Shown: positions 23,178 through 34,707, numbered from the stretch's first letter. The stretch is DNA of 64,000 nt from Ceratobasidium sp. AG-K (GCA_037039685.1 JAWNGF010000001.1:2976001-3040000), one strand, 5' to 3'. The notes: a model not told the origin generated them from the letters alone. Translations and numbers: made by a program.

Positions 23178-25818
23178 GATGCACTATGTAAGGGTTGAGG
23201 TGGTGCGGAATAAGCCAGTTCCACAAGCTGCGTATGTTGGTAGTTGTGGGCAATTGTTTAGCTATTGTTGACCAAATTTCCAAATCCAAACTTAACCCCA
23301 CTAGGAGTCGCAAAAGTTCTTTCACCCAGTGTTTCATACTGTACAGGAACGATCGCTCAGCACTCTTTGGCGATGCAGCCATACTAGTGATCAAGTTTCT
23401 CGGGGTTTAAACTGCTACTTCCCCGATTGCCTCACGAGATCCTCTTGGCTCTGTGCTCCACCACCTTCGAGTGCTAAAAATACTAGTTCGTAGTCCGGGA
23501 TACCTGTTGAATTATAATCTGGTACACCGTTTCCAAGCTGTTGTCCGCCTTGATTCAACCGGTCGAATATGTCTTCACATGATCACCCATAGTCAGCTAT
23601 TCGTTAAATCGAGTCATAATCGAGTTGGATATTCACGGTTCAGTACTGCTGGAAGCATTGCAAGGACAGTCCAGGAACTACAACCACAACTTCAACTTAC
23701 CATCCCGGTTGCGATATGTCAAAGATAGGGGCTGCCAATCGGATCACTGAGCTGGGCGTATGTTTACACACCGATTGCCTGGGCCGAATGAGTTCCTTGG
23801 ATGTCTATGCGTTTGGCCTATGAAATCAATTGTCTTATACGACTCTGAAAGCACGACCACGCTGATAGAATAACACTGACCTCTGGGCAGGTGCCATTGC
23901 AGCTGAAGTCATGCAAGGAAATATGCACCAAATGTAAGATAAGTTGGCATGTTTCTCAGCGGCATTCTCTTTCCTCGCCCCCTTCTACCATTATCTTCAC
24001 GCCCTTAAGCTCGCTTCTAAATGCTTAGCTTAATGCCGTTCACCTTTGGACTCTGGGGTGGTAGTATGGTAGGATTGGTAGCTTGCGCCGGACCCCGCTC
24101 ACTTCGAGTAGTGAATATGGTAGGTGCCCTCGAACTTTGTGACCCCATGGCTTGCTAACTATTATTTTGGATCTAGAATGTATTACAGTTGGGAATGGAT
24201 AGAGCTAGTAATGGACCGCTTGTAGTCTGCTTGGCGTTCAACGGATCCGAGGGTGGGTAACACGTTCAATATATATACGCCAGCTCGCTCATGTTTGTTC
24301 TAGTTCTTACGTTGGAAACTGAGTTGGGTTATCAATAACATCACGATCCCCTTTCTACTTGGGACGCGTAATTGAGGATCCAGAACTCACTCCGGACTAC
24401 TTCGCGGACCATTGTGCGTCTCCTGCTTCGGCCTAATATCCACGAAGCTAGGGCGTTAGTGAGTGGACTGGTTTTAAATTCTGCGGCAGATCGCCGAACA
24501 TAGTTCATAAACTCACTCATGCATCCCAATGCACTAGTTCGTCCACGTACCCAAGGGTGGGGCTTTGGAAATGCTGTAAATAAAACAGGGGACAAATCGT
24601 AGATCGATACATCACCAAGACGCCATTCTACGGCTCAAAAGGAATCCTTTACATTCCTTCGACCGTCGGTAAAGTATTAGTTGCCGCTACAAAGGATGCC
24701 TCTTTACTGCTCTATATGTTCATTATTTGGCTTGTCAAGGCTGGATTAGCTTTGTACTGTTCCTAGCACACCATTTAATCTAATATGGGACCCAAAGTAT
24801 CTCAATGAGTAGCTCTCGAGCAAAATATGAAGCCTTATGGGATATGGGATATGAGATATGGGATATGGGATATGGGATATGGGATATGGGATATGGGATA
24901 TGGGATATGGGATATGGGATATATGCATCCTGCAGGCAAGTTACATTAAAACAACCAAACCAACATCAGACTCGAAGGGTCGGGCCTATTTGCATTATTA
25001 AGGCAGGTCAAAGACCGCCGGACGGAGTAAATGTAACATCAAGTTATTTACATCGGTTACTAGGACGAATACCAGAATGGTTCTTCGGTCCGCGGTGACC
25101 TCGTCGACATATGTGCTGAGTTTTTGTGCAGGCTTGCAATCGCAACGCAGATAATGACCACCAGAATCCTTACCTGCAGTTCTTTTGAGGGATTACCGTA
25201 GACACACAACCTAGAACGAGCTGCTGGCACGTCCTTAATTCGCGTCGCCCGTCGATTCAGCAGCAAGAGAACACTTAGGCCATCCAACTTCACGGTCAAG
25301 TACTAGGTAATCGTTATTGCGAGGACTGTTCAGATGTCTCAGTGACTAACACTTAGTCTTATTTGCCCGGGCCTCCTAATGTCTGGCCCAGATTTAGCTA
25401 AAAGTAAGTAACAAATGTCCAGCATCGGATCCTCCGAGTAGCTACCCATGTCCGATAATACATCATGCTGTTATTGAAGAAATTATTTATACCCCAAACA
25501 GCACTGAATATGACTACAGGGGTTGATACCTATTCGCTGGGTAGATGTATGCGTTTATTCCGAACAGGTAAGTGTTTGACGGTGTTTGACGTACGATCCG
25601 CTTATTTGCAGCTGATGGCGACACAATTCAACGACGTGACACCGCTGACGTCCCACCATCTAAGTGGTTGAGGCTAGTTGGATTTGTGCTGCCGTCTCGA
25701 ACCATAAATCATTCACCTTTAGGGGCATTGAAGTGCTAGAAAACGTACGTTATCTGTCGAACTCCAGAATCCCAGAATTTCATATCTGATATCCAGCAGC
25801 TTCAACGTCATTCGCTTA
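23178..25818. other. Gene-poor region with weak coding remnants
   Basis: About 2.6 kb without a convincing gene. Two short pieces resemble the DVYxFG region of protein kinases (near 23800 and 25520), and one near 24035-24250 has paired splice signals around a hydrophobic stretch. None extends into a recognisable domain, and stops interrupt them. A heptanucleotide tandem repeat sits at 24838-24925. Degenerated genes or transposon debris are both possible. Confidence 0.4.
24838..24925. repeat. Heptanucleotide tandem repeat (GGGATAT)n
   Basis: About twelve head-to-tail copies of GGGATAT, with one variant unit (GAGATAT) near the left end. Flanks are unique. Because 7 is not a multiple of 3, one cycle of the repeat uses all three frames and gives accidental open frames on both strands. 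These are not genes. Confidence 0.95.
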
Positions 25819-27998
25819 ATGCCCAAAGCCAAAGCTTGCGCACCATCGCCCTCAACTTCTCCCTGTGCAACCCCACCAGCAGAATCCCAAGCTCTCTGTG
25901 GTATCATTATACATGTAATAGACGCCAAATTGGACCCGAAAGAAGTTGGAGAAATGGTCTCGCTAGTTCAGAACATGGGCGCTAGGCTGTCCCGCACACC
26001 GCAGAATGCCTCGGTACTTATCACAGCATTGACTATGAAACGACGATTAGAACGCCATGTGTCATGGGACATAGCCGTGAGTGTAATTCCCTCAACCATA
26101 CACTCGGCTGATACTAACAATCCGCCAGAACACGAAACACATTGTATCACCTCAATGGCTTCGTAGTTGTGCAGTCGAGAATAAGCTGGTACCATTCTCC
26201 CAATTTCAAGCAATAAAAACTGCTGCAGGAGGTCGCCGAATATCCCTTACCCAATCTAAAGTATCGGCTGCCCAGACCGCGCCGATTTCTACTAGCGCCC
26301 CGGTTGCTGGACCTTCTCATGGACGTCCAAAGCTTAATGACTCTGAGCCGGAGAGCTACGAACATCTTTTATCAGTACACAGAAAATCCCCGTTAGTTTG
26401 TCCCAATCAGGCACTCTGTTCGGAGCTTGCTATATTGATGAAGGCACGGTTTCTCGAGGGGGAGGTCAACAGTGAGTTGAGTTACTCTCGTGCGATTGCT
26501 GTAAGGCAAGTTACTGCTCTGCGTTGGGACATAACTCTAATATTTCGCTGCATAGATGATCAAAGGTAGGATTTGTCAAACTCGTCCTTGAACTTACCTC
26601 AACCTCGCTCAGCTTATCCCAATATCATTACGAGCGCTGCAGAAATACGCAAATTACCACACATCGGCCCCAAGATTCAAAAATTGGTGAGGACATACAG
26701 CTGTTTCCGCCGAGTAAGATTTTTATCTAATCGAGCAGATTGAAGAATATCTCAAGAGTGGTCGAATCACTGAAGCTCAAAAGGTTGCATCATCCGAGAG
26801 ATTCAGAGCATTGTCCGAACTGACACAGGCGCACGGAGTTGGTCCGGCCAAGGCAAGAGAGCACTATGATGCCGGCCAGAAATCGATCGCGGACCTTATC
26901 GAGTTTTATGAATCTAAAGCGAAGAAAGGGACACACGCTGGGGTACTTGCGGCTCTCAGGCTCCATGATGAGTTGATGACTGGGTATGTTCGCCTATAAT
27001 GGGCTAGTCAGGCAGTCATTTTTCTTGGTCGCTTTATAGGATACCACGCTCAGAAGTTGAAAATATTGCGCTGAGCATATTTGAGCATCTAGAAGCTATT
27101 CAGCCAGGCTGTGAATACGAAATTTGTGGAAGTACGCCTCAGATTAAAACTATCACCTATCCCACCGCGGCTAACGAAATCAAAGGTTATCGAAGAGGGA
27201 AACCCCAAAACAGCGACGTCGACATTGTGTTTACACATAAGCAAGTGGGATTGGAACGACATCTTTGTGAGAAACTTGTTGACCGGTTGCGTAACATAGG
27301 AGTCATCACACAAGTTCTCAGTACGTCGCTACAGGTGTAGGTGCTTACCAACTGATAAAATCCATACCCACTCTAGACCAGACTTCCTACACATCTAGCC
27401 ACGAAGGGATTCATGGACGACAGAAGGCCACGTAGGAGCATTGACACCGCTATTACTCCTCACGCTAACAGGATATTAGTCGCGCATGTATGGACGTGCT
27501 AGACAAAGCACTTGTTATCCTCAAACTTCCCGACACTATCCATCGCCGAGTCGATCTTATATTTGCTCCTTACAGCGTGTATTGGACAGCTGTGGTTGGG
27601 TGGCAAGTGCTTCGTTATTTCTCCCCCCAAATCATCTTATAACGCATACACACAGGACGGGTTCGAAGCAATTCGGCCGGGACCTGCGGATTCATGCAAA
27701 ACAACAGTACGTTCCAAATTCCGATACCTATTGCACCAACTTCCGTGTCTCATGCTCACTTCCCAGGGGATTCAAATTCGACAGTGGTGGGATGTAAGTC
27801 GCTATTGTTCTAGTTTTTTTGAATGATCTTGTGATTTCATTTCGATTATTCTCCCCGGATGCTGATCTCGATTGTGCTCCACGTTCCAGAACACGCGAGC
27901 GAGATTCCAAGCCGATCTATGCAGATAGTGAAGAAGAGGTCTTTTCGGTCCTCGGGCTGAAATACATTGAACCGGAGCTGAGGAATGCAGACGTTTAG
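25819..27998 (+). CDS. Family X DNA polymerase (Pol lambda/POL4 type)
   Basis: Repair polymerase for short gaps and end joining. It starts at 25819; a BRCT domain fills residues about 25-110 (CGIIIHVIDAKLDPKEV, HIVSPQWLRSCAVENKLV). After a Ser/Pro linker come the 8-kDa and HhH parts (LSYSRAIAMIKAYP, IRKLPHIGPKI, and later AHGVGPAKAREHY). The palm has IEPGC-like IQPGCEYEICGSYRRGK and the catalytic pair in NSDVDIVF; the third acidic residue lies in HRRVDLIF. YSVYWTAVVGWTGS and FGRDLRIHA are also typical. Exons include 25819-26076, 26129-26500, 26556-26565 (10 nt), 26613-26686, 26739-26983, 27040-27131 and 27186-27320. The intron 27603-27655 has a GC donor. It ends at TAG 27996-27998. Exon boundaries between 27320 and 27550 are less certain. 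Confidence 0.9.
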
Positions 27999-28410
27999 TG
28001 GATTTTTTGTGCAAGTCGTGTAGGAGCTTCAACAATATTTTTCTTCTTGATTACCCTCTGCTTTCCAATCCCGCTTTCACTCTGTAGATAAATTTAATAG
28101 CTATCATCCATTGGAAAATTCATAACAAGTCTAGTCATGGGCGAACTATACTACATACTACTGGGGCGGAGGTAGTGATACAAGTGTTGCAGAACAGAGA
28201 ATAAAACAATAAGGAATGTGTTCGTGAATTACGAAGGAATAGGTTAGGTATTAAATGACACAGCAAATTGAGCCAAGCATCTGGGCCGGCGAGGAAATTG
28301 AAACGAATCGTTGAAGTTATTTTTCTCCCTTACCAGCAAGTTAGTATCAAGGAAGACTAGGTTGGAAAGGCAACTCACCATGTAAGAAAGTCCAAGTCAA
28401 ATGTATCGCA
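27999..28410. other. Convergent 3' region
   Basis: About 410 AT-rich bases between two convergent genes, presumably both 3' UTRs. No gene is supported. Confidence 0.5.
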
Positions 28411-30069
28411 TTAAAGCCATAACTTTCCATCTTGCGTTTGCGCATATCGTACTTCGCTAATCGTGCGTCCCCTTGCGTGAGGTACGGGCGATCGGGCAGA
28501 CGATCGCACGCTCCCTGCATTAGAACTGGCCTTGTGCACGCCGCGAGGAGGCACAGTTACAACCATGCCCGCGTGAGAGCCTCTCTTTTCGTACATGATA
28601 GGAGGGACTTCAGGTGCCTCCTCGTCCTCGCCTTCCTCCTCTTGCAAGGATGGCACTGCGGGCATACCAAACTTGTAGTCCTTCAGCCTCGATTCGAGGG
28701 CCTCCTGCCCGGACGAAGTTCGACCTCCGCTCCCCTCGGAACCGCTTCCAAACTTGAACTCGCGTAGGCTCGTGGTAGACGCTGTGCTTCGTAGTTTCGG
28801 TGCCCTCGCGCGAAGTTCCTTGTCGCATAGTTCGACAAGTTCAGTGAGTTCAAGGTACTTGGCTTCGTCTCGGAGCTCGCATAATGCTTCGACTCGCGCA
28901 GGGTCAGCGCTCAGCGCGAGTGATGCTGCGCGGGGCAAGACTCCGGTTGCGTTGGCTCCAGAGCGGAGATAGGTGAGAATATGGGCATAGGGAGCGCTCG
29001 GGCGGTCGAGGAAAATATGGATCGGACCAGAGTGCCCGTGAGGTGCGAGTCCGGCTTGAGCGAGGTGTGCAGCAAAGAGCGACGAAAAACTCGAGTCCGT
29101 CGATGCTTCTGCGCCAGCAGAAGGTACAAGAGCATGTAGATACGATGCCAGTCGTGAAGGTCGAGAGGCGAGAGTGGCAACTGTCGTTCGTTGACTAAGC
29201 GTTGAGGTATCTAGCGTTACGATAATTTGGGACTGGGGAACAGGGTGGGTCGGAACACCCGAAAGAAGTACAGGGTGGAATGGTGGGAGTGGAGTAGAGG
29301 GTGCGTCTTTGGGCGATGGGACTGGGGGAGGAAGTAATGGTAGGAATTGGCCATTACTCGAAGTTGATTTGGTCGGCGAAGGAGGTCTCAGCGCGGACCG
29401 AAGCAATGTTTGCCGACTCGAGGTGACAAGGTTGAGTGGAATAGGCGCAACACGACTCGGAGGGACTGTTGCGGTTCTACGGGCGCTGGTTTGCAGTTGT
29501 GAATAGCTCTTGGAAGTGTGCAAACTACGCAAACCGGATGGCACTGCGGAAGGACGAGACGGTGCTGGGGATGCCTGGCGTAAAATTGGCGACTCGCACT
29601 CGCGGCGAGATACAGGCGAATCGCGACGAGGTACGGGAGACTCGCGGCGTGAGATAACAAGCGGCGCGGTCGCTACCGGCACAATAGGGGCCTCCGGTTT
29701 GATGTCCACCACCTCTACGGGGTCGATCTCGTCTTTCTCGTTGGGAGACTCTGCGGCCGGGAAGGAGGCGGCAGTGAGTGCCTGGTGGGGAGTTCGTACG
29801 ACAGTGGCACCCTTGCCGAGTGCCCCAGGTGCTCTTACTGCAGCGTCATATGAGTTGGCTGGCTGGGGATCAGAGATCTGCATGGCTTTGAGAGCAGGCG
29901 AGGCCGGGGCCTGAGATGAAGTACGGTTGAGCCATGTGGGGATCTGAAAGGAGGGGCGGCGAGGGTGATGGCCTTTCGCAAAGGTAGGCGACTTGGGTGA
30001 GGGGGGGACATCGGGGATAAATGATTTCAGGTCAGAAGTCGAAGGTTGGCGATGCATAACTGTTGCCAT
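28411..30069 (-). CDS. BTB/POZ (KCTD/T1-like) domain protein, 552 aa, single exon
   Basis: The start chosen is ATG at 30069 (MATVMHRQPSTS); the frame is open without introns to TAA at 28411. The first 280 residues are disordered, rich in Ser, Pro and Arg, with repeated SRRESPVPRRDSP-like motifs. Residues about 285-430 form a BTB/T1-type domain. It starts QIIVTLDTSTLSQRTT, then HIFLDRPSAPYAHILTYLRSG and LRDEAKYLELTELVELCDKEL, the usual end of this fold. The tail is Ser/Glu-rich and low in complexity. BTB proteins often serve as adaptors for cullin-3 ligases; a partner is not evident here. An intronless long gene stands out in this intron-rich neighbourhood. Confidence 0.85.
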   Translation of the reverse strand: MATVMHRQPSTSDLKSFIPDVPPSPKSPTFAKGHHPRRPSFQIPTWLNRTSSQAPASPALKAMQISDPQPANSYDAAVRAPGALGKGATVVRTPHQALTAASFPAAESPNEKDEIDPVEVVDIKPEAPIVPVATAPLVISRRESPVPRRDSPVSRRECESPILRQASPAPSRPSAVPSGLRSLHTSKSYSQLQTSARRTATVPPSRVAPIPLNLVTSSRQTLLRSALRPPSPTKSTSSNGQFLPLLPPPVPSPKDAPSTPLPPFHPVLLSGVPTHPVPQSQIIVTLDTSTLSQRTTVATLASRPSRLASYLHALVPSAGAEASTDSSFSSLFAAHLAQAGLAPHGHSGPIHIFLDRPSAPYAHILTYLRSGANATGVLPRAASLALSADPARVEALCELRDEAKYLELTELVELCDKELRARAPKLRSTASTTSLREFKFGSGSEGSGGRTSSGQEALESRLKDYKFGMPAVPSLQEEEGEDEEAPEVPPIMYEKRGSHAGMVVTVPPRGVHKASSNAGSVRSSARSPVPHARGRTISEVRYAQTQDGKLWL

Positions 30070-30374
30070 TCGTGTCACAGTATCACGTTCGCAGCGTTTG
30101 GCGATCCCAAGTTCTTCGAGTGTGAGGACAAGGGCGGAGGGGGCGGCGAGATTATGCCTTTAGGCGCATCGGCTGCCTTGCACTTTTAATCAAGAAAAAC
30201 AGACCACCACTATCCACTCCTGACAGATATGGAATGGTCGAAAATCCATTGTGCCGAAATAGTTCAAGGCTCGGTGTCGGATCGTCTTCAGACAATGGGC
30301 CGAAGACAAAGGAACGTGGTGCTCGCCGCCAAATCCCGATATGGCCTCCAGGTCACGTGAGCAAAGCTATCCTC
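30070..30374. other. Divergent promoter region
   Basis: About 305 nt between the divergent BTB and RNase P/MRP protein genes. No coding signal was recognised. Confidence 0.4.
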
Positions 30375-31156
30375 ATGTCGACGACCTCAATCCCGACCAC
30401 GGCGCTAGAAACTACCGCATACCGACAACAGCTCGCGTTGCATATACTCCCCAATCGCACAGCACTCGCCCTTCGTTACGCAACTCGATCTCGAAAACTT
30501 CAGCCCTCGCTCCCTCCACTAACGCCGATATCATGTCCCAAGTGTGAGAACGTCTGTCTTCATGGAAGAGGCACGGTCCGTGTGGTCCGGTAAGTCTGCA
30601 ATGCGTTTATCATGAAGAGAAGAGCCTGTCCCTGATTGATTCTATGATCCTTAAAAGCAACGCCTTACTTAAGCAATGCAATGTCTGCGGGACTTGCACA
30701 TCGGTGCCTCGTCCAGAAAGCCTGAAGGCAAAAGGCGCATTCAAAAGTGTGAGGACACACACACGATCCCGAACAGTCCCTGCTCTGGGCTTGCCGAGCC
30801 TGACGATCAAGAACGTGGCTCCCTCATTGACGGCTGAATCCGTCCCGCCGGCTCCTGACCAACCACCTGCGCCGATGCCAAACCTTAATGTCAGTCAGCC
30901 ACAACCTTTACCAGCTACTCAACCCCCACCAAAGTCGAACACAAAGAGACAGAAATCCCGAGGCGGATTGCAAGGTATGCTACAACGAAACCGCGAGCGG
31001 GAAATACGCGAGACGAACGAAAAGGGCCCGAATCCGGGCTGGCAGCCTTCTTACAAGGGTTATAGATTAGTACCAGGGACGCTAGGAGGAAATGTACTTG
31101 CCGTATCAATGATCGTTTACTCCGTTTGTACCTTGCGGAGCTTACTCAGAGAATAG
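30375..31156 (+). CDS. RNase P/MRP Rpr2/Rpp21/Snm1-type subunit (237 aa)
   Basis: Protein subunit of the RNA-processing enzymes RNase P or RNase MRP. Exons 30375-30589 and 30658-31156 fit in phase (215 + 499 nt). The N-terminal helix region (RQQLALHILPNRTALALRYATRS) is followed by a zinc ribbon split by the intron: CPKCENVCLHGRGTVRVVR, then LLKQCNVCGTC. The C-terminal half is Pro/Gln-rich and ends with GGLQGMLQRNREREI, a form seen in fungal Snm1-like proteins. The exact C-terminus is uncertain, because another intron could remove part of the last 40 residues. Whether it serves RNase P or MRP cannot be told. Confidence 0.72.
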
Positions 31157-31271
31157 AACATCATTTTACATTAACGAAAAATCAATCTATCCACCAAACA
31201 ATCTAGTCTCAAGTATCCCGGGTTGAAGCAAAGGGTAAAAAAAACAACTCAATCCTGAAACAAAACTTTCT

Positions 31272-32640
31272 CTACGCCTTTTCCTCAACTGGGGAGCCGT
31301 TTCGCGTCACCTCGGACATGTCCGGGTTTGCAATAAACCGACCAGGCCAGAACGGTACATATATGCTATCATCCACGAAACGGTCAGTCTCGGACATGAA
31401 CCCAACAGGGAAATAGACTTACGCTACGGCAACAAATAACGGGTACGTGTCCAAGCCGTAGAACAATGACTCAGTCGTTGCCAAATGACCACGGAAGCCT
31501 TCGGACAACTCGATAGTCCGATACACTGAACGGATCTAAGGGTCACAACACCGTCAATACACTTATCCAAGCTGCAACTTTGGGACGTACCAAAATACCC
31601 ACACAGCTGAGCCCAAGCGCAACTGCCAAAGACTTCCAGTTTCGGTACCAAGGAACTGGTGTTTGGTGGTGCCATATTTCTGGCGCGAATTTATACACCC
31701 GGACGAGGAATACTATATAGAGTGCGGTGAAAAGTGCGAATGAAGCCATTTGCATCGCTAGGCCCGCTAGGAAGAGCTGTGACAGTGGCAAGTTAGCATA
31801 CACGTGGCTTAGCAGATGACATCGGTGGCGCGCGCACACCTTTTGGCCCATTGCCAGTTTATCGGGATCATTGGTGGTGGACATGCCTCCTCCACAGGCC
31901 TAAACGGGCGAGTCGGTTGATCAGCGTGGCGATGTACGGGGATTAAGGCTCGGACTTGCCTGAACAGCGAATGTGATAATATCGGAGGCAAGGAATATCT
32001 TCATCACCCTATCAGGGCGAATGAATAGGTATTGCCCCGCATTTAGGTGCTGGACTAGGCGTCCTAGTAAAATGTAATCGGCTGCCAGGAATGCACAGGG
32101 CTAGAGACAAAAGTCAGTAACCATTGCCACTCATACAGTCGTGCAAACGTACCGATAAAACTACAAACAAGTACTCGGCGATGTAGATTCCTTTGGAGTG
32201 TGGGTCCTTTGTAAGCCCTGTATCCAGGCGTCAGCGGGGCGACGGGAGTAATGTTCATGGCTGGCACGTACCAAACCGCAACGCAAGGCCGATCGAGAAC
32301 GTGCAACACCCAATCACAAGACACAGCATCCATTTGGCGCCCCACCTTCTCATGCACAACCCCAAAGCGGCTGCTGTGATGACGTATAGCGCAAAGCTTA
32401 CACCGGTCAACACATTGGAAGGAATGTATCGCTGTAACCAAGCGCGACGTTGAGTAAGATCTCGTTTACCTCACGCAGGTCACTCACCAAAGGATTGTAC
32501 GGGTCGTTGTAAGGATCGATGAAAGGATCTCCGGGCGGAGGAAGCCCAGGCCTCGCAGCAATGGCGCTTCCCGCATACACCAAACCAGCAACAAGCATAG
32601 ACTGCATCTCTGGGGGACTATCTCTGCCAGCAAACTTCAC
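31272..32640 (-). CDS. RTA1-like multi-pass membrane protein
   Basis: Fungal RTA1 family members are seven-helix membrane proteins linked to lipid export and resistance to toxic compounds. The start is MKFAGRDSPPEMQ at 32640 with a hydrophobic N-terminal segment. The first intron follows PYNPL, and the next exon begins RYIPSNVLTGVSFALYVI. Family signatures are the segment GIYIAEYLFVVLSPCAFLAADY, LGRLVQHLNAG, FLASDIITFAVQACGGGM, and the loop after FLAGLAMQMASFALFTALY. VYRTIELSEGFRG is the conserved motif before the last helix. The frame ends at TAG (31272). Seven introns or so are needed. Expression cues are not visible. Confidence 0.87.
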
Positions 32641-33186
32641 CTCGGAGGTTTATAAGACTTCGCAACGACCTAGTTGATCGCCAAGCGGCCCCATCGTGTG
32701 GTGGGTGCTTTCGGGCCCCGGTGGATATTTTGTAATACTTTATGGAGACAACTTAAAATAGCCGGGCCGTGTGGCGATGCCGTTTTGTAAGCTGTACCTT
32801 GCAACGAGCTTTTACAAGCGGGAATGTGTCGGACAATCGAGGATATGCGCAACCTTTGGTCTTTGTCGCATAATGCCCGGTGAGGCGGTGTAGGCTAACT
32901 TGGTAGGAAACGCGACTGGCTAGACAAAAGTTATGCGTTCCAATAGACCTAGAATGGTTGTTAGGGCGAGATAAACGAAGTACTACCGAGTTATTAACAT
33001 TCCTGCGTCGTCGAGTGATGAATACGTCGGGCTGGTCTCAAACAGGATCAGACTGGGATCAGACATATTACGATTTTCATACTTGATTCGATTGGACGGC
33101 GCGTGGCACGTGATGTCTGTAAACATTGAGGGCACCAGTTTGATCGTAGCGTCCACCACTCACTTTCCCCGCTCTTTCATCACATC
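32641..33186. other. Divergent intergenic region
   Basis: About 545 nt between the RTA1-like gene and the centromeric histone gene. It contains the promoters of both. A pyrimidine-rich run lies just before the ATG at 33187. No other feature is claimed. Confidence 0.45.
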
Positions 33187-33893
33187 ATGGTAACGACAGT
33201 ACAAGGAGGCACACCTAAAGCTGGGCCGTCGAAAAAGCGACGCTCGAGACCGTCGGACGGGGATGAAATGGAGGCAGCAACTCCACCGAAGAAGAAATCA
33301 AACACTGCGAGGAAGAGTACAGGTGGAAAGCCCCCTAGGAAGTCGGGCGCTGCAGGACCTTCCAAGTCTCGTCGTGAGTGGTACTACTGATCTGATAATG
33401 GCTCTTTAGCTAACTACCTGCTTAAGAACAAGACGAAGAGGACGAGGGCGGAGGCAAGAAGAAACGGCGGTTCCGCCCCGGTGTTGTTGCGCTTCGGGAA
33501 ATTCGCCGGTATCAAAAATCGACCGACTTGCTGATAGCAAAACTGCCGTTTTCGCGAGTGGTGCGGATTTCAGCCATCCTTGCCCGTGAGAGCCGGTTTG
33601 ATCTGATTGTTTGGAATAGGTTCGTGAAGTTGCCGAAGACATGACCACCCAATCAGGGGGCGGGTACCCCTCCGGCTTGCGTTGGCAAAGCTCGGCACTG
33701 CTTGCACTTCAAGAAGCAACCGAGGCTTACCTGGTACACCTGTTTGAAGACACGTGCGTTTGTCTATCCTGTGCTCCCGACTTGGGCTAACCAAGTCTCT
33801 GATTCTAGAAACCTCTGCGCGATTCACGCTAAACGTGTGACAATCATGCAGCGCGATATCCAGCTTGCGCGACGTATTCGAGGCAGGCTGTGA
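33187..33893 (+). CDS. CSE4: Centromeric histone H3 variant (CENP-A/Cse4), 179 aa
   Basis: Replaces H3 in centromeric nucleosomes and recruits the kinetochore. Exons 33187-33373, 33427-33560, 33620-33753, 33809-33893; phases close. The acceptor of exon 2 is one of two that both keep the frame. The histone fold runs from [19 protein letters not shown] to [13 protein letters not shown] hallmarks are a long, diverged tail (about 80 residues), a loop 1 lengthened by extra residues ([11 protein letters not shown]), and [14 protein letters not shown] with Trp where H3 has Phe. Canonical H3 is excluded by these changes and by the 179-aa length. The tail contains [14 protein letters not shown], nearly the H3 K9-K18 segment. 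A second, ordinary H3 is not in this window. Confidence 0.93.
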
Positions 33894-34051
33894 CGGAGTT
33901 GGTTTCTGGGATGGCGACGACAAAAGACGGGTATTTATATGATATTGTGTACTTTTACTAGGATTTTGGCATTTGTTGCTCTGATAAACGGCGGATAGAT
34001 AGTATTACGTGACACTTATTAGTATCACATTCAAGATCCTAAGCAATACGT

Positions 34052-34549
34052 TCAGACGTTGGCCTGTTCCAATTGCTGCTCGGCTTCCAAAACATCGGGA
34101 TCGTTTTGAGCGACTCTACGGTTCGTGCATAGACCTTGCGCCGGAATCAGATACAAGCCACATGAGAACACAGACTACGCACCACTAGCTCTCGCAGCTC
34201 AATGATCGCCTTGGCTAGCCTGCTCTCGGAATCAGGGATCATCTTTTCCCCCTCGTCCAAGATCTTTTTCTAAACCAAGAGTAAACAACGGCTCACTATG
34301 CCATTGCGTGTTACGCACCGCGTTCTTGATGTCATACTCGTCAGCCCCTTCCGCAACGAGTTTGTCCAACTTGACTTTGAGTTGGAGGGCCTCTTGGCGG
34401 TACAAGTTGTGCTCTTTCCATAGCCTGAGTGTAATCCCAGTTAGCCCGGGCCGTGGTCGGTTCAACCCGCTCGGAGGTACTGACCGTTTGACAGACCCAG
34501 TCTTGATCTTTGTCTGACGCTTCACGTTGGCCAAATCACTTTCGCTCAT
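34052..34549 (-). CDS. TBCA: Tubulin-specific chaperone A (TBCA/Rbl2)
   Basis: Cofactor A binds beta-tubulin released from the chaperonin during tubulin folding. The start is at 34549 (MSESDLANVKRQTKIKTGSVKR), which matches the family start. Following exons give LWKEHNLYRQEALQLKVKLDKL, AEGADEYDIKNA, KKILDEGEKMIPDSESRLAKA and the C-terminal DPDVLEAEQQLEQ. The conserved YDIK and MIPD motifs are present. The protein is about 110-115 aa, the usual three-helix length, and ends at TGA 34052. The gene is divergent from BCD1 with a gap of 158 nt. Confidence 0.9.
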
Positions 34550-34707
34550 GGTGCCGTAGTCGAGGTAAGTTGTAGTAGTGGCGAACAGTCGTACTCCTTT
34601 CGGCCTTAAATGCTAAACACGCTGATCACTGAGATGACGCCCAGGGCTCGCGATCGATCACGTGAGTGTATTTGATCTCAAAAGTCTGTCAGCTCTCGAA
34701 CCTTGCC

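Noticed and set aside
24746..25098. Open frames with repeats such as SHIPYPI or DMGYGIW
   Set aside because: They are produced by the 7-nt DNA repeat on either strand, with no gene context.
25560..25630. FDVRSAYLQ resembling a reverse transcriptase motif
   Set aside because: Only one short word; the YxDD box and flanking retroelement domains are absent, and no LTRs were seen.
23700..25680. Protein kinase-like words (DVYAFG near 23800, VDTYSLG near 25520)
   Set aside because: No catalytic loop, glycine loop or other subdomain could be joined to them on either strand, and stops follow at once. The match is too short to call even a pseudogene.
25680..25740. tRNA-like T-arm on the reverse strand (GGTTCGAGA)
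   Set aside because: No cloverleaf, acceptor stem or A box at the right distance could be built.
28432..30069. Long plus-strand frames opposite the BTB gene
   Set aside because: They mirror a GC-rich coding exon on the minus strand, lack splice logic, and show no family.
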